NCBI GenBank assembly: GCA_036872755.1
Contig: JAVHNS010000006.1
Span: forward strand, 1,860,001-1,924,000
Length of the DNA stretch: 64,000 bases
DNA from: Orbilia blumenaviensis
Lineage: Eukaryota > Ascomycota > Orbiliomycetes > Orbiliales > Orbiliaceae
Direction of reading: 5' to 3'
Under the pieces are notes generated by a model. The model was given only the letters and a program-made list of their open reading frames with translations. It ran no database searches and had not been told where the DNA came from. Below, one piece after another: positions 12,583 to 25,750 of this stretch. Numbering within the stretch: position 1 is the stretch's first letter; each line of letters starts with the position of its first letter. The position numbers and the translations under genes were made by a program.

Positions 12583-13054
12583 TAATGATGGAAATGATAT
12601 CAAGGCACTCTGCTGAAGACTTCTGGGGTTGGAGAGAGGCTACGATTGGAAGGCGAAGAACCAATCATAATCGTCGCCGCAGTAACCCTAACCAATCGAC
12701 AACAGCATAAGGCTACACCAGTATCAATATTTACGTAAATAGAGATTGGCGTCTCGCTAGCCGTGAATATATTAGGGTATACACACTAGTTCTAGCCAAT
12801 GTGGTTTCTAAGAGGATGTTTATTGTTAGGCCATAGTCTCCTTGTTGCGGTTATCTTTTCTAAATTTTCCTGTACGGTACTGTATCACTTGGGGGGAAAG
12901 CAAAGCCATCGAAAAGACTAGGAGTAGAATTCTGTAATTGCTATTGAACATACCCAAATAGAGGAGCCGTAATACCAGCTCCCGTTCCTTCAATCGGTAG
13001 TTTTAAGGACCAGTTATTACGGCTATGCCAAGTTAGAAGGAACAAAAGATGCGG
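12583..13054. other. intergenic, convergent 3' ends
   Basis: Lies between the end of the NACHT gene and the end of the minus-strand disordered protein gene. No coding or repeat structure was seen. Confidence 0.45.
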
Positions 13055-14176
13055 TTACAACCCCGATCTCTTCAATCTCGGGCTCTGTCTCGGCCCTATC
13101 CGTCGAGGTGTTTGGGTCTTTTGGTTAGATGATTTACTGCCATTAGCTCTAGGGGCCCTTGCCCTCTTCATTCTCCCATCTTGGACCTCATTATTATCGT
13201 TTTCATATTCATTTTGTCCTTCAGAGGGCAACGCTGCGTTCCTCTTCCTCTTACTGCTAGTGTTAAGTGTTTCCGATATTTTCCCATTTCTAGTTCCATT
13301 TAGATCTCTTTGGGTCATTTCAAGGGCTGCTGAGGAGGTTGTTCTAGGATCCTCCCCATTTATCGGCTCCGACGAAGAGTTTCCGCGCACATTTAGACCG
13401 GTTTCTTCTGTGATACTATGGTAGCCGTTAAGACCTAAGTGTCCCGCGGAGAATTGTCCCCAGGCATTATTCGTAGAACCGTTAGCTACGTTAGAATTTC
13501 CCAACTCGGGATCGAACGCCGCCTCTCCCGACAAAGATGATGAATCTGGCGCTGGCAACTCAGCATTCCTTTCACAATTTAGGCATGTGTGTAGCAGATG
13601 GGATCGCTGCAGGCGACTTATGATCCGATCATTCATCTTCCCCGCTTCTATACTCGCATTCACCGCCTCCAAAGATTTGCGTAGAGCAGCATCGACGCTT
13701 TGACGCCATTCATTCTCGGAAGGAGAGAGCGGAGTCGCCATGGCAGACTTTTTCTGTTTGGCTCTCATCGAGATTTGGAGGTTCTGTATTGTCCAAAGGA
13801 TATCTGTGTTCTTCTGGAGTACGGCGGTATTTCTATTAATGGCGTGGCGGTTGGCGTAATAGATAGAAGGATTGAAAGGCGATGGGTCCTCGTTCTCAAC
13901 TTGTGGTTCGTGGGTGTGTGTCTGTTCTTCTGGTTTGTCGGGCCGCTCCTGCTCATCTTTCCCTGGACCAGAGTCCTCTCCTGCTTGTGGCTCGATGTTC
14001 ACATCCGCCCCATCCACTACGTCACGATCAGGTAATGGGCTTTTATTACCATTAGTTTGTTTTTTGGAGGGCACAAAGCCAGATGTTGGTTTCTCCACCG
14101 TTGTGAAATTTGGCTGCTGGGCAGGCGCAGTGGCTCCCGCAGCTTCAAGGGATTCCTGTTTAGGAGGGCTCGTCAT
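13055..14176 (-). CDS. hypothetical disordered, basic-tailed protein (373 aa)
   Basis: A single open frame starting at an ATG, 373 aa. I do not recognise the family. The first ~110 residues are polar and rich in P, E, K and Q. A short segment at ~110-200 (YYANRHAINRNTAVLQKNTD and a following helix-prone region ending in LNCERNAEL) looks like the only ordered part. The remainder is rich in S, N and G, and the C-terminus is strongly basic (KRKRNAALPS, RMKRARAPRANGSK, RRIGPRQSPRLKRSGL), which suggests a nuclear or nucleic-acid-binding location. It converges with the NACHT gene. It is long for a chance frame, and overlapping frames in the same stretch are shorter. Confidence 0.6.
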   Translation of the reverse strand: MTSPPKQESLEAAGATAPAQQPNFTTVEKPTSGFVPSKKQTNGNKSPLPDRDVVDGADVNIEPQAGEDSGPGKDEQERPDKPEEQTHTHEPQVENEDPSPFNPSIYYANRHAINRNTAVLQKNTDILWTIQNLQISMRAKQKKSAMATPLSPSENEWRQSVDAALRKSLEAVNASIEAGKMNDRIISRLQRSHLLHTCLNCERNAELPAPDSSSLSGEAAFDPELGNSNVANGSTNNAWGQFSAGHLGLNGYHSITEETGLNVRGNSSSEPINGEDPRTTSSAALEMTQRDLNGTRNGKISETLNTSSKRKRNAALPSEGQNEYENDNNEVQDGRMKRARAPRANGSKSSNQKTQTPRRIGPRQSPRLKRSGL

Positions 14177-15937
14177 AATTATAGATTATATCTAAACGAG
14201 GAGGCCGTTATATGAATCCTCCCTAGATAGTCTCAAATCTTAGTTCTAGGTTACACTTCATCTTTCTACCACTGACAAAGACAGAATCTTACCTAGATAT
14301 CGGTGTTCGCCGATCACCAAGCTTATATGCGTCAACAGGCTTTATGTCTTTCTAGGTTGAAGTAAATATATTACTTATAAACGAGGCTCGATTGGAGGTA
14401 GAAGTGTTAAGGCGGCAGACTTCGAAGTAATCCCCTAAGTTTTATACGGTTGACTATAGAGCTTAAATACTCCCGGGTTGTTTTTGAACGTCATAGAACG
14501 AGATATATACCCATGTAAGTATGGACCAGGTGGGAAGTACATATTCCTAAATTTATAAAACAAAATAAAAAAATAAAACAAATACACAAGCATAGCTCCA
14601 TAGTATACCATCCTCCGCCCAGTATCCTAGACTACTTATTTCCGATGGAGTTTTATTTGTTGATAGCTTTGGCCATGTTTGCAATCGTTATGTCACGACT
14701 TCCACGTTTCAATTTTGTACTCAACAGTCCGGTTATGGAATCGACGTATGGCAAGTTATATCCTCAAGCCTATTCCCAGACTTTAGTTCTAAATTTGGAT
14801 GAGCAAATTTTTGTTGCATTTTAGGAGATTGTTGTATTTCGCGCGTTGCTACTAATGCCGAGACTAGCGTTGCCGTTTCATGATTGGTCAAGTTCCCGGT
14901 AGTGTGATTCGCAAGCTGGTAGAAAACATTGCCGCTGGTCATCCCCGAGACAGTTAGTCTCGGTACCCCGTCCCGAGGCACAGCTAATTACAGAGTGGCA
15001 TACCTCAGGATGGGCAAATAGCTTCAAACCCCGTTGAATAACATGTACAAATTACTTTTAGGTGTATCCATAGACAGCTAGTAATTGATTTCAAAGAGTA
15101 TCCATTATCTCATCCCATCTCGACCGTTTCATCGACCTTCCTCTATCATAAAAACATTATTTAACACCGCATCCACAGACACACTCCACACCCCTATTAG
15201 AACGGAATCAAGAGAGGAAGAAAAAGAAAAAGATACAGTTCGGTCCTCGAGTTAGACTAAAAAAAACATAACCCTCAGAAACTTCATCGAACCGGATGTT
15301 TTTGTTTTGTATAGGACAGAATGAGAAAAAAGCCCACCCTTTGAAAGAAAAAAAATATGAAAATGAAAACGAAAAAAAAATCGGATTAAAGGCATCAGAA
15401 TACAGAAGGAAGAAGAATCAGGAACCGCATGTTTTGGTATCAGAATGAGAATAAGAGTAAGAAAGGAAAAAAAGGAAGCCAAAGTGGAGAGTTTTGACGT
15501 AGGATTAGTTGAGAGGTTATGCAGAACCGATGTGTAACCGATAAACCAGGACCGTTCCTCATGAAGAAAGAGTTAGGTAATACAGTAGGAGAACTAAACA
15601 CCCAGTTAATGGCATCATGAATTTTTTTATCCCATAAAGAAACACATATTGAATAAGGGAATAATGTCAAAGGTTTGAGAAGAAGAAAAGGAAAACACTA
15701 GAAGGCACGGATCCTCAGATTGACGCCATACCAAAATTCAGGAAACAGAAAGAGGGAAAAAGATTTGTCGTAGATACATTAAAGTAGAAGAAGAAAAAGA
15801 GCTGGGGAGTTTTAGACCAAACTGGCCCCAGAAAGCAGGCCCATTTATGGCCGCCTGGCGAAAAGACGAAGTCGAGGAACCCTCGACGGCTTGACAATGA
15901 GACGAAGGCGAGGAGCCTTCGGCGTCGGGAAACTGGA
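14177..15937. other. intergenic with AT-rich and A-rich tracts
   Basis: Contains the promoter of the 373-aa protein and, from about 15240 to 15937, A- and GAA-rich sequence that is probably 3' UTR of the minus-strand KDM5 gene. Short frames at 14733-14981, 15252-15482 and 15440-15670 encode low-complexity F/L/S-rich peptides and were not called. An AAATAAAA-type tract lies at 14559-14580. Confidence 0.45.
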
Positions 15938-18900
15938 CTACGGTTTTGCCTCGCCGGCAACGCCACCTGGAGCGGGTTCATTGTCTCGATCATCATCATG
16001 CAGTGTCGAAAACTGCTGCAAGGTCAAGGCTTCATTCGCTGCCTGTTGTGCCAGGGCCACACGTTCTGCCTCTTCGGATTGTGCCATAGCGCCTGAAATA
16101 TCCTTCATTAATACATCGTTCGGTTCCTGATTCGCAGATGCTGCATCGAATTCGAACATCGAGTTCATTTCCTGAAGCTGATTCGCAGTGGATGGAATGT
16201 GTTCAATATCTTGATGTAAGCGTGCGGGGATAAACGAGACCGGAGGAGGAGAGGGGAAGAGAAGGCTGTCAAGGGGGCGACTTCGGATGCTAGATACTGA
16301 GTCCATCCCATCATGCAATCCGGGACGGAATGGAGGCGATTCTTGATCCATATCGTACCCGCTGCCATAATCAAACTGGGGATGGTGAATGGTAGAAGGA
16401 GAAGTTGAAGATCCGGGGGATCCAAGTCGGGGAGCAGGTTTGATATTTGTTGGCGTTTTCTGGGTCATATCCTTGGATTTCTTGAACTGATGAGCCTTTG
16501 TACGTAGTTGAACAGGAAGTTCCTCCGGGTTCTCGATCCCAAGAGACATCATGAGCTTCTGCTGTTTAGTAGGCCTCGGCTTACGAGTCGAAAGCGATGC
16601 TGACAAGATTGGCGGCGGGTCAGGCGCAACTGGCATCCATCGGTGTAGTTCAGCCCGCAGGAAATTATGCTCTTGGGCTAACAGAACCTCCGCGCCTTCA
16701 ATTTTGCGTAGATAGAATCGCATTGTTGGAACCTCTGCGCTGGTCAACCCGAAGGCGTTTTGGCAGAATGGATGAAGGTGGTCTCTAAACTTTTGAGAAA
16801 CGGAGATTATTCGAGAGAGGCAAGCCTGTTCCTCGGGTTGGAAGGGGAGGTCCATGATATCTAATTCCCAAGCCTGGAGATCCTCAAGTTTTGGTCGAGC
16901 TGCATCCCTCGGGATCTTAATCCGGTGGTCGCAGATAGGGCAAGTATACTTGTCTTCCTCCTTGACCTTTCCTCGTGCAATCTTCAGACATTTTCCATGG
17001 TACCACTCGTGGCATATCTCGCACTCAATCATCATGCCGGCCTCAGGTTGGCGACAGATACAGAAGATTTCGCGTAGTCGTCCCGCCTTTGAAGATTCGA
17101 CGCCAAACGATGGGGTTGTAGAGTTCGGATCGGGGCTCTGCTCTCGGGAAGAAGGCTCCACCGGAGTACGGGGACGATCTTCGAGTGCAAAGCAAGCATT
17201 ATTGCGTCCTTCAACATATAGCATATGACTAAGCAGAATATGAAGAGGGGCATTCGCCTTTCCGAACAGTTTCTTTCCACGTCTCATCCAATCTTCATGG
17301 CGCTTCAGTTCCTTCTCGAGATCGATTGTTCCGGCTGGTTTGACTTGGCCCGCTGTTAGAGAGTCCATGACGTCTCGCGCATCCTTGTAATGGGGGCGTT
17401 GGTTGAATGCTACCGATTTTGCTTTCTCAACTAGGTTTTGAACCTGACGCTGGGCCTCGCGTTGCTTGTTTAAAATTTGATCCACTTGGTCAAGAATGTC
17501 CTGCTCGTACGGGTGAAGCTGCGCCATTCTAGATAAAGAGTCCAGTTGAGCATAATGAATTGGTTCCTGGGACATGACATCCCTTGCCTTGCTTGACCAC
17601 AGTTGACCGGCATTACGCTCGGCCTCCAACCAACCGAGGAGCTCGCCATCGCCGTTCTTCATTCCCAGCTCATAGCCTTGATCGATTAATGCTTGGCACT
17701 CCTGTAGCGTCACCACCTTTCCCGTATACTTCATATCCCTAATCTCTTTAATCCAGCGACACTGCTGAATCAGTTTGTCGAGTTGTTCTGTTTCCACTAA
17801 ATCCACATTAAAGGACCTCCCAGCCTCCGCCAACTCCTCATATTGTTCGACAGTCATGCCACCGTTCGGCTGCGCGTCCGCAAGCGCATACCGTGCTTTG
17901 GATTGGAAGTCGCTGATTGCTTCAGCTCGTTCGCGGAGCTGCTCGATTTCAGGAGCCTCGAAGGATAGCTGGTCGGCCTCCTGTAATAGTCGCACAATGT
18001 TATCAACCTTTCTGAGCTCTTTATCGCGCTCTTCTAGCTCTGCGGCCTTTGCATTGCCCTTTCTCCAAACCTTTTCATTCTTCCTACGATTCTGCTGCTT
18101 TCGTGAAATGTAATTTGTAGCTTCCTCGACCCACTCGTTTGCTCTTTCAACGAAAGACTTAAGGGCAGGCAGTTCAGGAATGGTGGCTGGAATCTTTTCC
18201 CCTTCAGCTAGAAGAGATCGCAAAGTTTTCAAAGCAGGTCTTGGGGATTCTAACATGAACTTCTGCAGTTTGGCCGTCCATGCTTTTGGCATGTTCGCCT
18301 TGTCTCTGACCTTGTCCACTAGCTCCTTCAACGCTTCGTCATTATGTTTGAGGCGAAGGATGAGTTTATCCGACGAGCAGTCGCAGATATCCTGGTAATG
18401 TTGAATACACCCGACATTTGTTGTGCAATCGCAAATAACCTGGGACAAATAACAATACGACTTGCAGACTATGCATTGGTATTGCTCCTCCGCAAGGTCA
18501 CCTTCAACCAATTGCTCAGTAATGCCGGGGGCAACTTCACGCAAGTTGCTACGATTCTCAAGTTCGGTGTCTCGGATTTTCTCAAGGGCCGGTGCCAGCC
18601 TATACAGATTTATTAGCTTTTGCAGGGTGGGCAAACCGTTAATTCCGTGAAACGTACCAAAGAGCTGTCTTGATAGAAGTGTCTCTGGCAGCAGCCGTTA
18701 GTAAGAGTTCTTCATGAGAAAAAACTGGCTGTTTCCTAAATTCGTGATAACGCTCAACACCAGCCCGGCCATAAGGCTCCCAGTCAGGTGGGGCGAAATT
18801 GACAGCCTCGTTGAAGTTGAACTAAAAAAATAGGCGATTAGCATATTTCGCGCCTGCAGGAGACATTTATAATCGGACATACCCCATGATTAAACCCTGC

Positions 18901-21252
18901 ATGATAAGCTTGGGGGAAAGTGATGACGAATTGACCAGCGCGTTGATCGATAGCATAGACTTTGACCCCAGCCTTAGTCAACGCCGTGGGGGTAAGCAAA
19001 GTCACCAGCTGGAACAACAAATCAGGCTGCTGCTCAAACAACTCTGGAACCGCCTCCCTCATCGCGTTTTCAAATTTTAAAGCGTCTGAACACGGAATCC
19101 CGTACCACGTTTTTGTGGCCCCGAAGTGTTGATAGTTCGCAGAGTATGTATAATGATCCTCGTTATGCCAACAGAATGTCGAAAAGCACATGCCAACGTA
19201 TAGCCATGGTACTGTCATTCCTGAAACATCCGATTTAATGTGTCGGAACAGCGATTCGCTATGTAGAGGCAATATGTTTAGATTCCAGGGGTCGTGGGAG
19301 TATTTGTTCAAGGGGTCCTTTTCAATGACCGGAAACCCGCTACCATGAGTCGTAGAATGAATATCTGCACCGTATTCAACCTCGACAGTCTCGTGCAAGC
19401 TTTCGACAAGGCGCCAGAATTCTTGCTCAACATCGTCTTCAGTGACCTGGCGTTTAGTATTGAGAATCGGGTCGAAGGTCATCTTGGAACCGAAGTAGTT
19501 CTCTTTGAAATTATTCGCCTTCTCTTGAAACTGCTTAAGAGAGTAGACAGGGCCATCTTCAAATCCAAACTCCCCGGTACCAACAAGACACCGATTACAA
19601 TACCAGTCTCTCTCCGGTATTGTCTTTACCTGTGGGTCCAAGCAGTATGTATGATAGCCGTGGTCACATCCGTCGCAAAGAAGAAGAGAAGTCGCGTCGT
19701 CGCCACGCCCACACTTCTCGCATTTCTGTATCAATCTGTTAGCTTTGCGCTTAAGAAGGAACTTTGCAATACACTTACTTCGCCAGGCTTTGTTTTGTTG
19801 GGGCGGTCCGGTCTAGGAGTTGCCGGTCTATGGAAAATCATATTCGAACCAGCGACTGTCGGCGCCTTCTTCAGCCTCTTGCTACGGCGTTCACCCGACT
19901 CCTTCTCTCCATCAGCGCCACCGGCTTCCTTCGGGGGGCTGTCACTGTTCTCGCTCAGATGACGCTTCGACCCTCTGCTAGAAGGCCGCGGGGTCTCGTT
20001 TGGTGCGGGGGTTGGCTCGTTCTCCTTCTTTATTGAGTTTACAGCCGTGAAGGCACCCCCGTTCACGGGAGTAAACCCACCCATGTTCACGGGAGTGAAG
20101 CCGCCAGCAGGTCCCGGGGTGCTAGTTTCACTAGCATCGACGGGACCTGCATCGGGCATCGGGGAGTCGTTGTCCGAGTCAACCGGCTTCTCCCGCATCC
20201 CGGAAGAATTGAGAGCAAAAGCAGCGCGCGCCAGCGGCGACTCTTGGATACCACCTGGCGACTTGATCATATTTTTCGCCATTTTCCCCGCGGGACTACC
20301 GGCAGGGGATGGGGTAAGAGGTCCACCATATTCGGCCTCCAATTGTTGCTGCACGCCAGGTTTTGCGGTCTTGACGTATTCTTCGTATGGATGGAGATAT
20401 TTCTGGTAGGAGTTTTTGAGGGAGGTCGAGAGAGAAGACATTATCTTGCCGCTGTATCCTAAGTCGCGCCCGATTTCGGCCCACTTCTTGCCCTTGCAAA
20501 CTTTGTCGAATCCTCCTCGAATGTCGACAGCCTTTTTTAACCTATAAAGGTCCAACGGTCGCTTATCCACGCTCGGATAACGATTGAGGGTCATACCGTG
20601 TTGTGAGTGGAACTTATTGAGTTGGTCAAGATAGTTAAGATTCGCTCGAGTCCCTGTTTGTGGCGTGGTAGTCAGTATACCGGAAGGAATAGGGTTCTCC
20701 TGGGTGTTCTCGTACCTCCTTCAACACTATTGAGTTCCTGTCGTCGAGTCTTGAAATGAAATCGCTGTGACAGATGTTAAAACAATACCCTCTCAAAGCT
20801 GGTGGGAAAACTGAGATAAGACGCACCTCTGTATCGATGCAGAACGGTGGATTCCACGTGTCCGGAGGGATAATCTTGATGATTCCATATTTCCTGCCCT
20901 CCTCGGCGATGCTCTGAATGTACCTGAAAGGATCCTTGAATTCGTCCTCGGTTGGTCGATAGGTAGGGGCCTCTGTGATTCCGTGAGGACGGCTCTTCTT
21001 CGGTTGTTCTTTCGAGGGAATTTGACGATGTTCAACCGAGCTCATGTCGAGTCCTGCTGCTCTCCTGGTGCTGAGGGGGACCCCTTGGCTTGGAGGAACC
21101 ATGGTGGCAGCCATTCCTCCGCCGCCAGCCTTCATTCGAGTCGTAGGGGCGCTGTTTGATTGTGCTTGGGAGGGAGATTTTCTGGAGCCATTGGTTGTGG
21201 ATTTTGGGGTGCCTTGAGCGGCAATAGGACCGTTACTCGAGGCACCCGCCAT
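15938..21252 (-). CDS. kdmB: KDM5/JARID1-type histone H3K4 demethylase
   Basis: Six exons: 21252-20827, 20764-20716, 20653-19779, 19725-18883, 18821-18658, 18599-15938. They total 5019 nt, 1672 aa, and every phase closes. Domain order is that of the KDM5 family: JmjN (~100-160, finished by a 49-nt exon), ARID (~165-260, RGGFDKVCKGKKWAEIGRDL), PHD1 (from 451, CEKCGRGDDATSLLLCDGC), JmjC (~600-735), C5HC2 zinc finger (~829-870), the long PLU-1 helical region, and PHD2 (~1290-1340, FCICRQPEAGMMIECEIC). The JmjC iron ligands are present: HNE in FCWHNEDHYTYS and the distal His in YHAGFNHG, so it should be an active Fe(II)/2-oxoglutarate enzyme removing H3K4 methyl groups in the nucleus. The S/P-rich tail is probably disordered. 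Orthologues are KdmB in Aspergillus, Lid2 in S. pombe and Jhd2 in yeast. Confidence 0.96.
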
Positions 21253-24200
21253 GGTGGATTGTCTTTTTTTCGTTTGGTCGGTTCAGTCGCCGAGACGGTT
21301 AGGCAGAGGTTAAGGGTTGTCTGCGTCCGGGGTGGGAGCCGTGCCGTATGCTCGAGTGCTTTGTCCTCGTTTTCCCTTGCTCAAATTTGGCGACGACTCG
21401 GTGCCAGAGACATTGATGGTAGAAAGGAGTTACCGAGGGGAACGGAACGAATGGAGAAGCAGCGATCGATTGGCTGATTCGATTGATGGATGGATGGACG
21501 GGACTGGAGATCGAAGCGGGGAGATAGGTGTGGGTGGGAGGAGGAGAAAAGGTTGGTAGCGAGCTGGTGGTGATGGTGTCGGAATGTCAGTTAGCGGATT
21601 GATTGACTGATTGATGGGAACGGTTGGTTGGATGATGGTGGTGGTGGTAGTTAATGGTGGTGGTGGTGGTGGTGAAGTGAAGAGAGGAAGTGCGAAAGGC
21701 AGGCTGGGCAGGGCAGGTTTGGCTGGGATGGGATGGCGGATGGCGGATGGAGGGATGGGAGGAAGGGAAGGCCAACCAGCCAGACAGCCAGAACAGACCG
21801 CCAGACGGAACAGACAGAACAGCCAGACAGAACAACCAGCCGGGGCTCAGCTAGGTATATCACATACTTACAGAAATCGGCCGGCGATCTAGTTATAAAA
21901 AGCCCACCAAGCAAAACCACTTGATTATCAGATCCGAGCCAAGATAATTGATAACCGGCTACTATCGATATCGATAAAGTAACCACTTAGTAAGTAAGCA
22001 AGTACTTAATTATTATTACTATGGCGGAGTCGAGAGCCGAGGAAATTAAATTAACATGGGATTCGAGGAAGGTTGGATGGTGGTGATCAGGAATATTAAT
22101 CGATGTATCATGGATCGATTCGATCAGGAGAAGAGGAAGAGGAGGAAGGTTGAAGTGTAAATAGGATGATGATGGGATGGTGGGAAAGGGAAGAAGGAAG
22201 TTCGAAGTAGTAGCAGCAAGTTACTCAATTAATCCTTCCTCTCTCTCTTCCTCTTCCTCTTCTCCCTCACTATAACCGCACTGCAGCTGCGGCATATGCA
22301 TACTACCCTTTCTACCTAAACCTGCAAACCCACCTCTTCCTCCTCTTCCTCCCCGGGTACCTACTTCTTACCTATTATAAGGTACTTTACTTAGCTCCTT
22401 GCTTAGGCACGTTACCTATCTCCCCCCGTCTCAAGTCTTCCGCTTCGTATAAAATACCTAATATAAAACCGCCACGAGAGAAGAGAAAAGTGACCTCCAC
22501 ACACACACGCACACACACCTTATGCCGCTATCCCACTATTATAAAACCCACTAACTCGATCAATCAACCAGTAAATCAGTCAATCAATCAGAATCAAAGT
22601 CTTGGATCTGGTAGCATATGTACGTTCGCTTCCCTGTCCTCGACACTTCTGACATTGGTACCTTAAGCTTAACCAGTCTGCATGCATGTTCCAGAAAAGA
22701 AAATCCAGCCCATCGCTGCTACAGACAGCTAGAGGCCGGCCGGCTTTAACTAAATACACCTTTCCCACCCATTTTCCCATTCTTCCTTTTCTCCCTCGTC
22801 TTCTTTTTTTCTATGCCACTAAAAAAAATTTGTAGTACTACTACTGAGCAAGTACGGTCTCACGTTTCCATCCAAAGCCGGACCGCGAACTTGCACCCGA
22901 AAATGGACTGGCATCGACAAAAAAAAAAAAAAAAGAATAAGAAAAAAAACCTAACCAACCCTTGACTGGTGTCTAAAACTAGCTGCATACATACATAACA
23001 GATACTCGGTAGTGGGGAACTCTCCTTCCACCGCACACCTTTCCCTTCCCTGCCACCGTATCAGATCATAATCGTACTTTCCGGTCTGGTCGCTCGCGTG
23101 TACGACGGCGGCCGTGGTATCTATTGCGGGGTGACCCGAGGCATTTTTTATATCGAATGCAGTCAGCCGGGCTCCGTTTGAGAAGGCTTCCTTAGACGCG
23201 AAAGAACAAAAAAAATTTTAAAATTTTAAAAACCTTGAAGTTTAAGCAAACCTCATTCTTTTGGTCAAATCGGTACTCGGGTACTTTAATCTAATTTACT
23301 GCCAAGCAGGCAAAAACCGGATGAACAAGATCTCGATTTCAATTCCAACTGAGATGGATGAACTCGGGTGGGAGCCCCAGTCCAGCGACCACCATGCATT
23401 GTGGCGCCGGCGGCAAATTTTTCTCCACAGCTGAATATAAACCCGTTCCGATTACACGCCTACCGGCCTTACAACTGGCCTTAGGTAGTTATCAATGTTA
23501 ATATGGCCTCCGATATAGCATATAGCATATAGCAACTCCAGAAAAAAATAATCTCTCAAAAACTCGAGTTTCAAGAGCGCGGTCGCAGAAACAAGAATTC
23601 CCTAAAAAGAAAATGCCGCTGCCCGAAAAGATTGCTTTAATGAGATCGCATTACATACTCTCATCCCCGTCCATCATGTGCCTGACTGCATTCCCACAGC
23701 ACAGAATTGACGAACATTGCATGCTGCATATCATCCCATTCAAACCCCGGTTTCTTCCAGCCTCGAAAAAACTCAACCTTGAACTCGAGCTCGAGAAAGT
23801 CTCATCCCAGAATAACGGGACCATGGCTTGTGCGCTGTACACTTTTACTTTTAGGTTTCATACTGCATTGCATGGCCCATTGAATTAATTAACCCGTCTA
23901 TCAGCCTCAACGTTAACAGCTACCCGGTTCTATAGCTACCGTTTGCTGACGGTGTATATATCACAAATGTAACAGAATGTAACAACGGTCTCCAATCGCT
24001 TAAAGATTCCCATAACCCCCCTGTCATATAATACAGGAGTAGGTACCAAATGTTATGCCAACTCTTGATCCTCCTGTACAATGTCAGACGCATCCAACCG
24101 ACGAGAGACCACAGTCTTGGACAGATATTGTTATGCTGCTTATGTAAGCTGCCAACGACAACGCAACACATAATTTTATTCTGTGCGCCTGTGATATAAA

Positions 24201-24274
24201 CTCTTGACGTCAACCTCGACGACACGACACCAGCCTCTGGCCCTGATACCCGCCCATTGTCATCATCGCCAACG
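21253..24274. other. 3-kb divergent spacer with microsatellites
   Basis: Lies between the divergent KDM5 and PPX1 starts. It holds GATT/GGAT-rich sequence (21470-21620), a TGG/TGA-type microsatellite (21631-21675), CAGA-type repeats (21775-21840), CT-rich tracts (22225-22270), a CA repeat (22498-22519), an A run (22919-22934), a thrice-repeated CATATAG unit (about 23513-23534) and a TATA-like CTATTATAAAACCC segment at 22535-22548. Several frames through the repeats give His-, Gly- or Gln-rich peptides that are not credible genes. The stretch probably includes a long KDM5 5' leader. Confidence 0.5.
21631..21675. repeat. TGG/TGA-type trinucleotide microsatellite
   Basis: Interrupted tandem GGT/TGG units, broken by TAGTTAA near 21649-21655, upstream of the KDM5 start. 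It explains the His-rich frame on the minus strand and the Val/Gly-rich frame on the plus strand here. Confidence 0.8.
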
Positions 24275-25585
24275 ATGTCAATTCGCAAAATGGCGACTTT
24301 TACATCTCTTAAGCAGTTCCTCGTCGGAGCCAAACAGTCATTCAACTCGTCAGTCAGTTTAAACAATCATGTAAATATAGTAGTGGGCAATGAATCCGCA
24401 GGTTCGCTTCAACACCCCACCACTACATCCCAATCTTCCCCCGGCTAACACCACACCGTACCAGACCTCGACTCCTTCGCCTCATCCATTCTATACGCTT
24501 TTCTAGACACCATAATCAAAGCACCCAGCACCCCAGGCTCTCAAAAAATCGGCGACTCGGACACAGAAGTATCCAGTTTCTTCCAACGTCTCAAAACACC
24601 CACCATCCCACTTCTCACAATCCCTCGTAACGAAGTAGCTCTCCGTCCCGAACACGCCTACCTAGCCTCCCACCTTTCATTCGACCTCTCAGACATACCA
24701 ACCCTCTCCGACATCCCAACACATACCAAACCCTCCAGAGTTTCACTTACCCTAGTAGACCACAACGTACTACAACCACCCCTCGCCCCACGCTTTTCAG
24801 AGTGCGTAACCGCAGTTATCGACCACCATGCCGACGAAAATGCGTATTTAAAAGCATCACCACGGATAATTTTCCCGGCCGGATCGTGTACTTCGCTTGT
24901 AGCGAATTATTTCCGTACGACTTATGAAGCACATTGGAATAATCTCCCGGCATCAATACACTCTGAAATAGCGCGATTGGCGCTGGCGCCTATTTTGGTT
25001 GATACGGCGAACTTGAAGGCACAGTCTAAGGTCACATCGATTGATGTTGTCCAGGCGACTGGCTTCATTGAAAATGTGGGAGAGGGATTCGACAATAATG
25101 CATTTTACAAGAGTTTACAGGATGCAAAGAGTGATATCAGCGGATTGAGTATTGACGGGCTTCTAAGGAAAGATTATAAGCAATGGAAGGAGAGTAATGA
25201 CATCGTCTTGGGTGTCAGCGCGATTACTAGATCGCTGTCGTGGGTCGTCAAACAGGCAGGCGGTGTTGACAACTTCACCAAAGAACTAGAAAAATACGCA
25301 CACGACAGAAAAGTAGACATTGCGATCGTTATGACGACAGATAACAGCGATGGGTTTCGACGAGATCTATTAATATGGGGGTTAACAGATAGGACGAAGA
25401 GCTTTGCGCAACAGTTTGAAGAAGGGGTAGACGACAAGTTTAAACTTGAGAAATGGCCGAATGAGAAGGATGCGATGGCGGAGAGCGTTATGGTGGAGGG
25501 GATGAAGGCTTGGACGCAGGCGTCCCTGGATTTGAGTCGGAAGCAGGTGGCACCAGTATTAAGAGAGATCGCCAGTAAACTTTGA
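24275..25585 (+). CDS. PPX1: exopolyphosphatase (DHH superfamily)
   Basis: Two exons, 24275-24401 and 24465-25585, joined at phase 1 across a 63-bp intron with a GCTAAC branch site; 415 aa. The N-terminus carries VNIVVGNESADLDS, whose Asp residues are metal ligands of DHH-family phosphoesterases (the first Asp is built across the splice). VDHN and the family-defining DHH triad in VIDHHADE follow, and the C-terminal DHHA2 region includes LAPILVDTANLK and the FRRDLLIWG segment. The family removes terminal phosphate from inorganic polyphosphate chains in the cytosol and needs divalent metal. The chosen ATG is the first in frame after the leader; a second Met five codons on is also possible. It converges with QTRT2, with 165 bp between stop codons. 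Confidence 0.94.
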
Positions 25586-25750
25586 ATAGGTCTCATGCAC
25601 GAAGGATAAGTATTGTAGGCAAGCGAATCGCACTCCCACCCATTAATCACTTCATTTTGAATCCATAAATGGCCTCCCAATCAACCTTTGGATTACTCTA
25701 GCGAATGTATTGGTATAGTATTCTATTACTTTTACACCGAATTCTAAGAT

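Noticed and set aside
21587..21986. Open frames encoding His-, Gly- and Gln-rich peptides upstream of the KDM5 gene
   Set aside because: They are translations of TGG and CAGA microsatellites, open in several frames on both strands, with no domain or codon bias.
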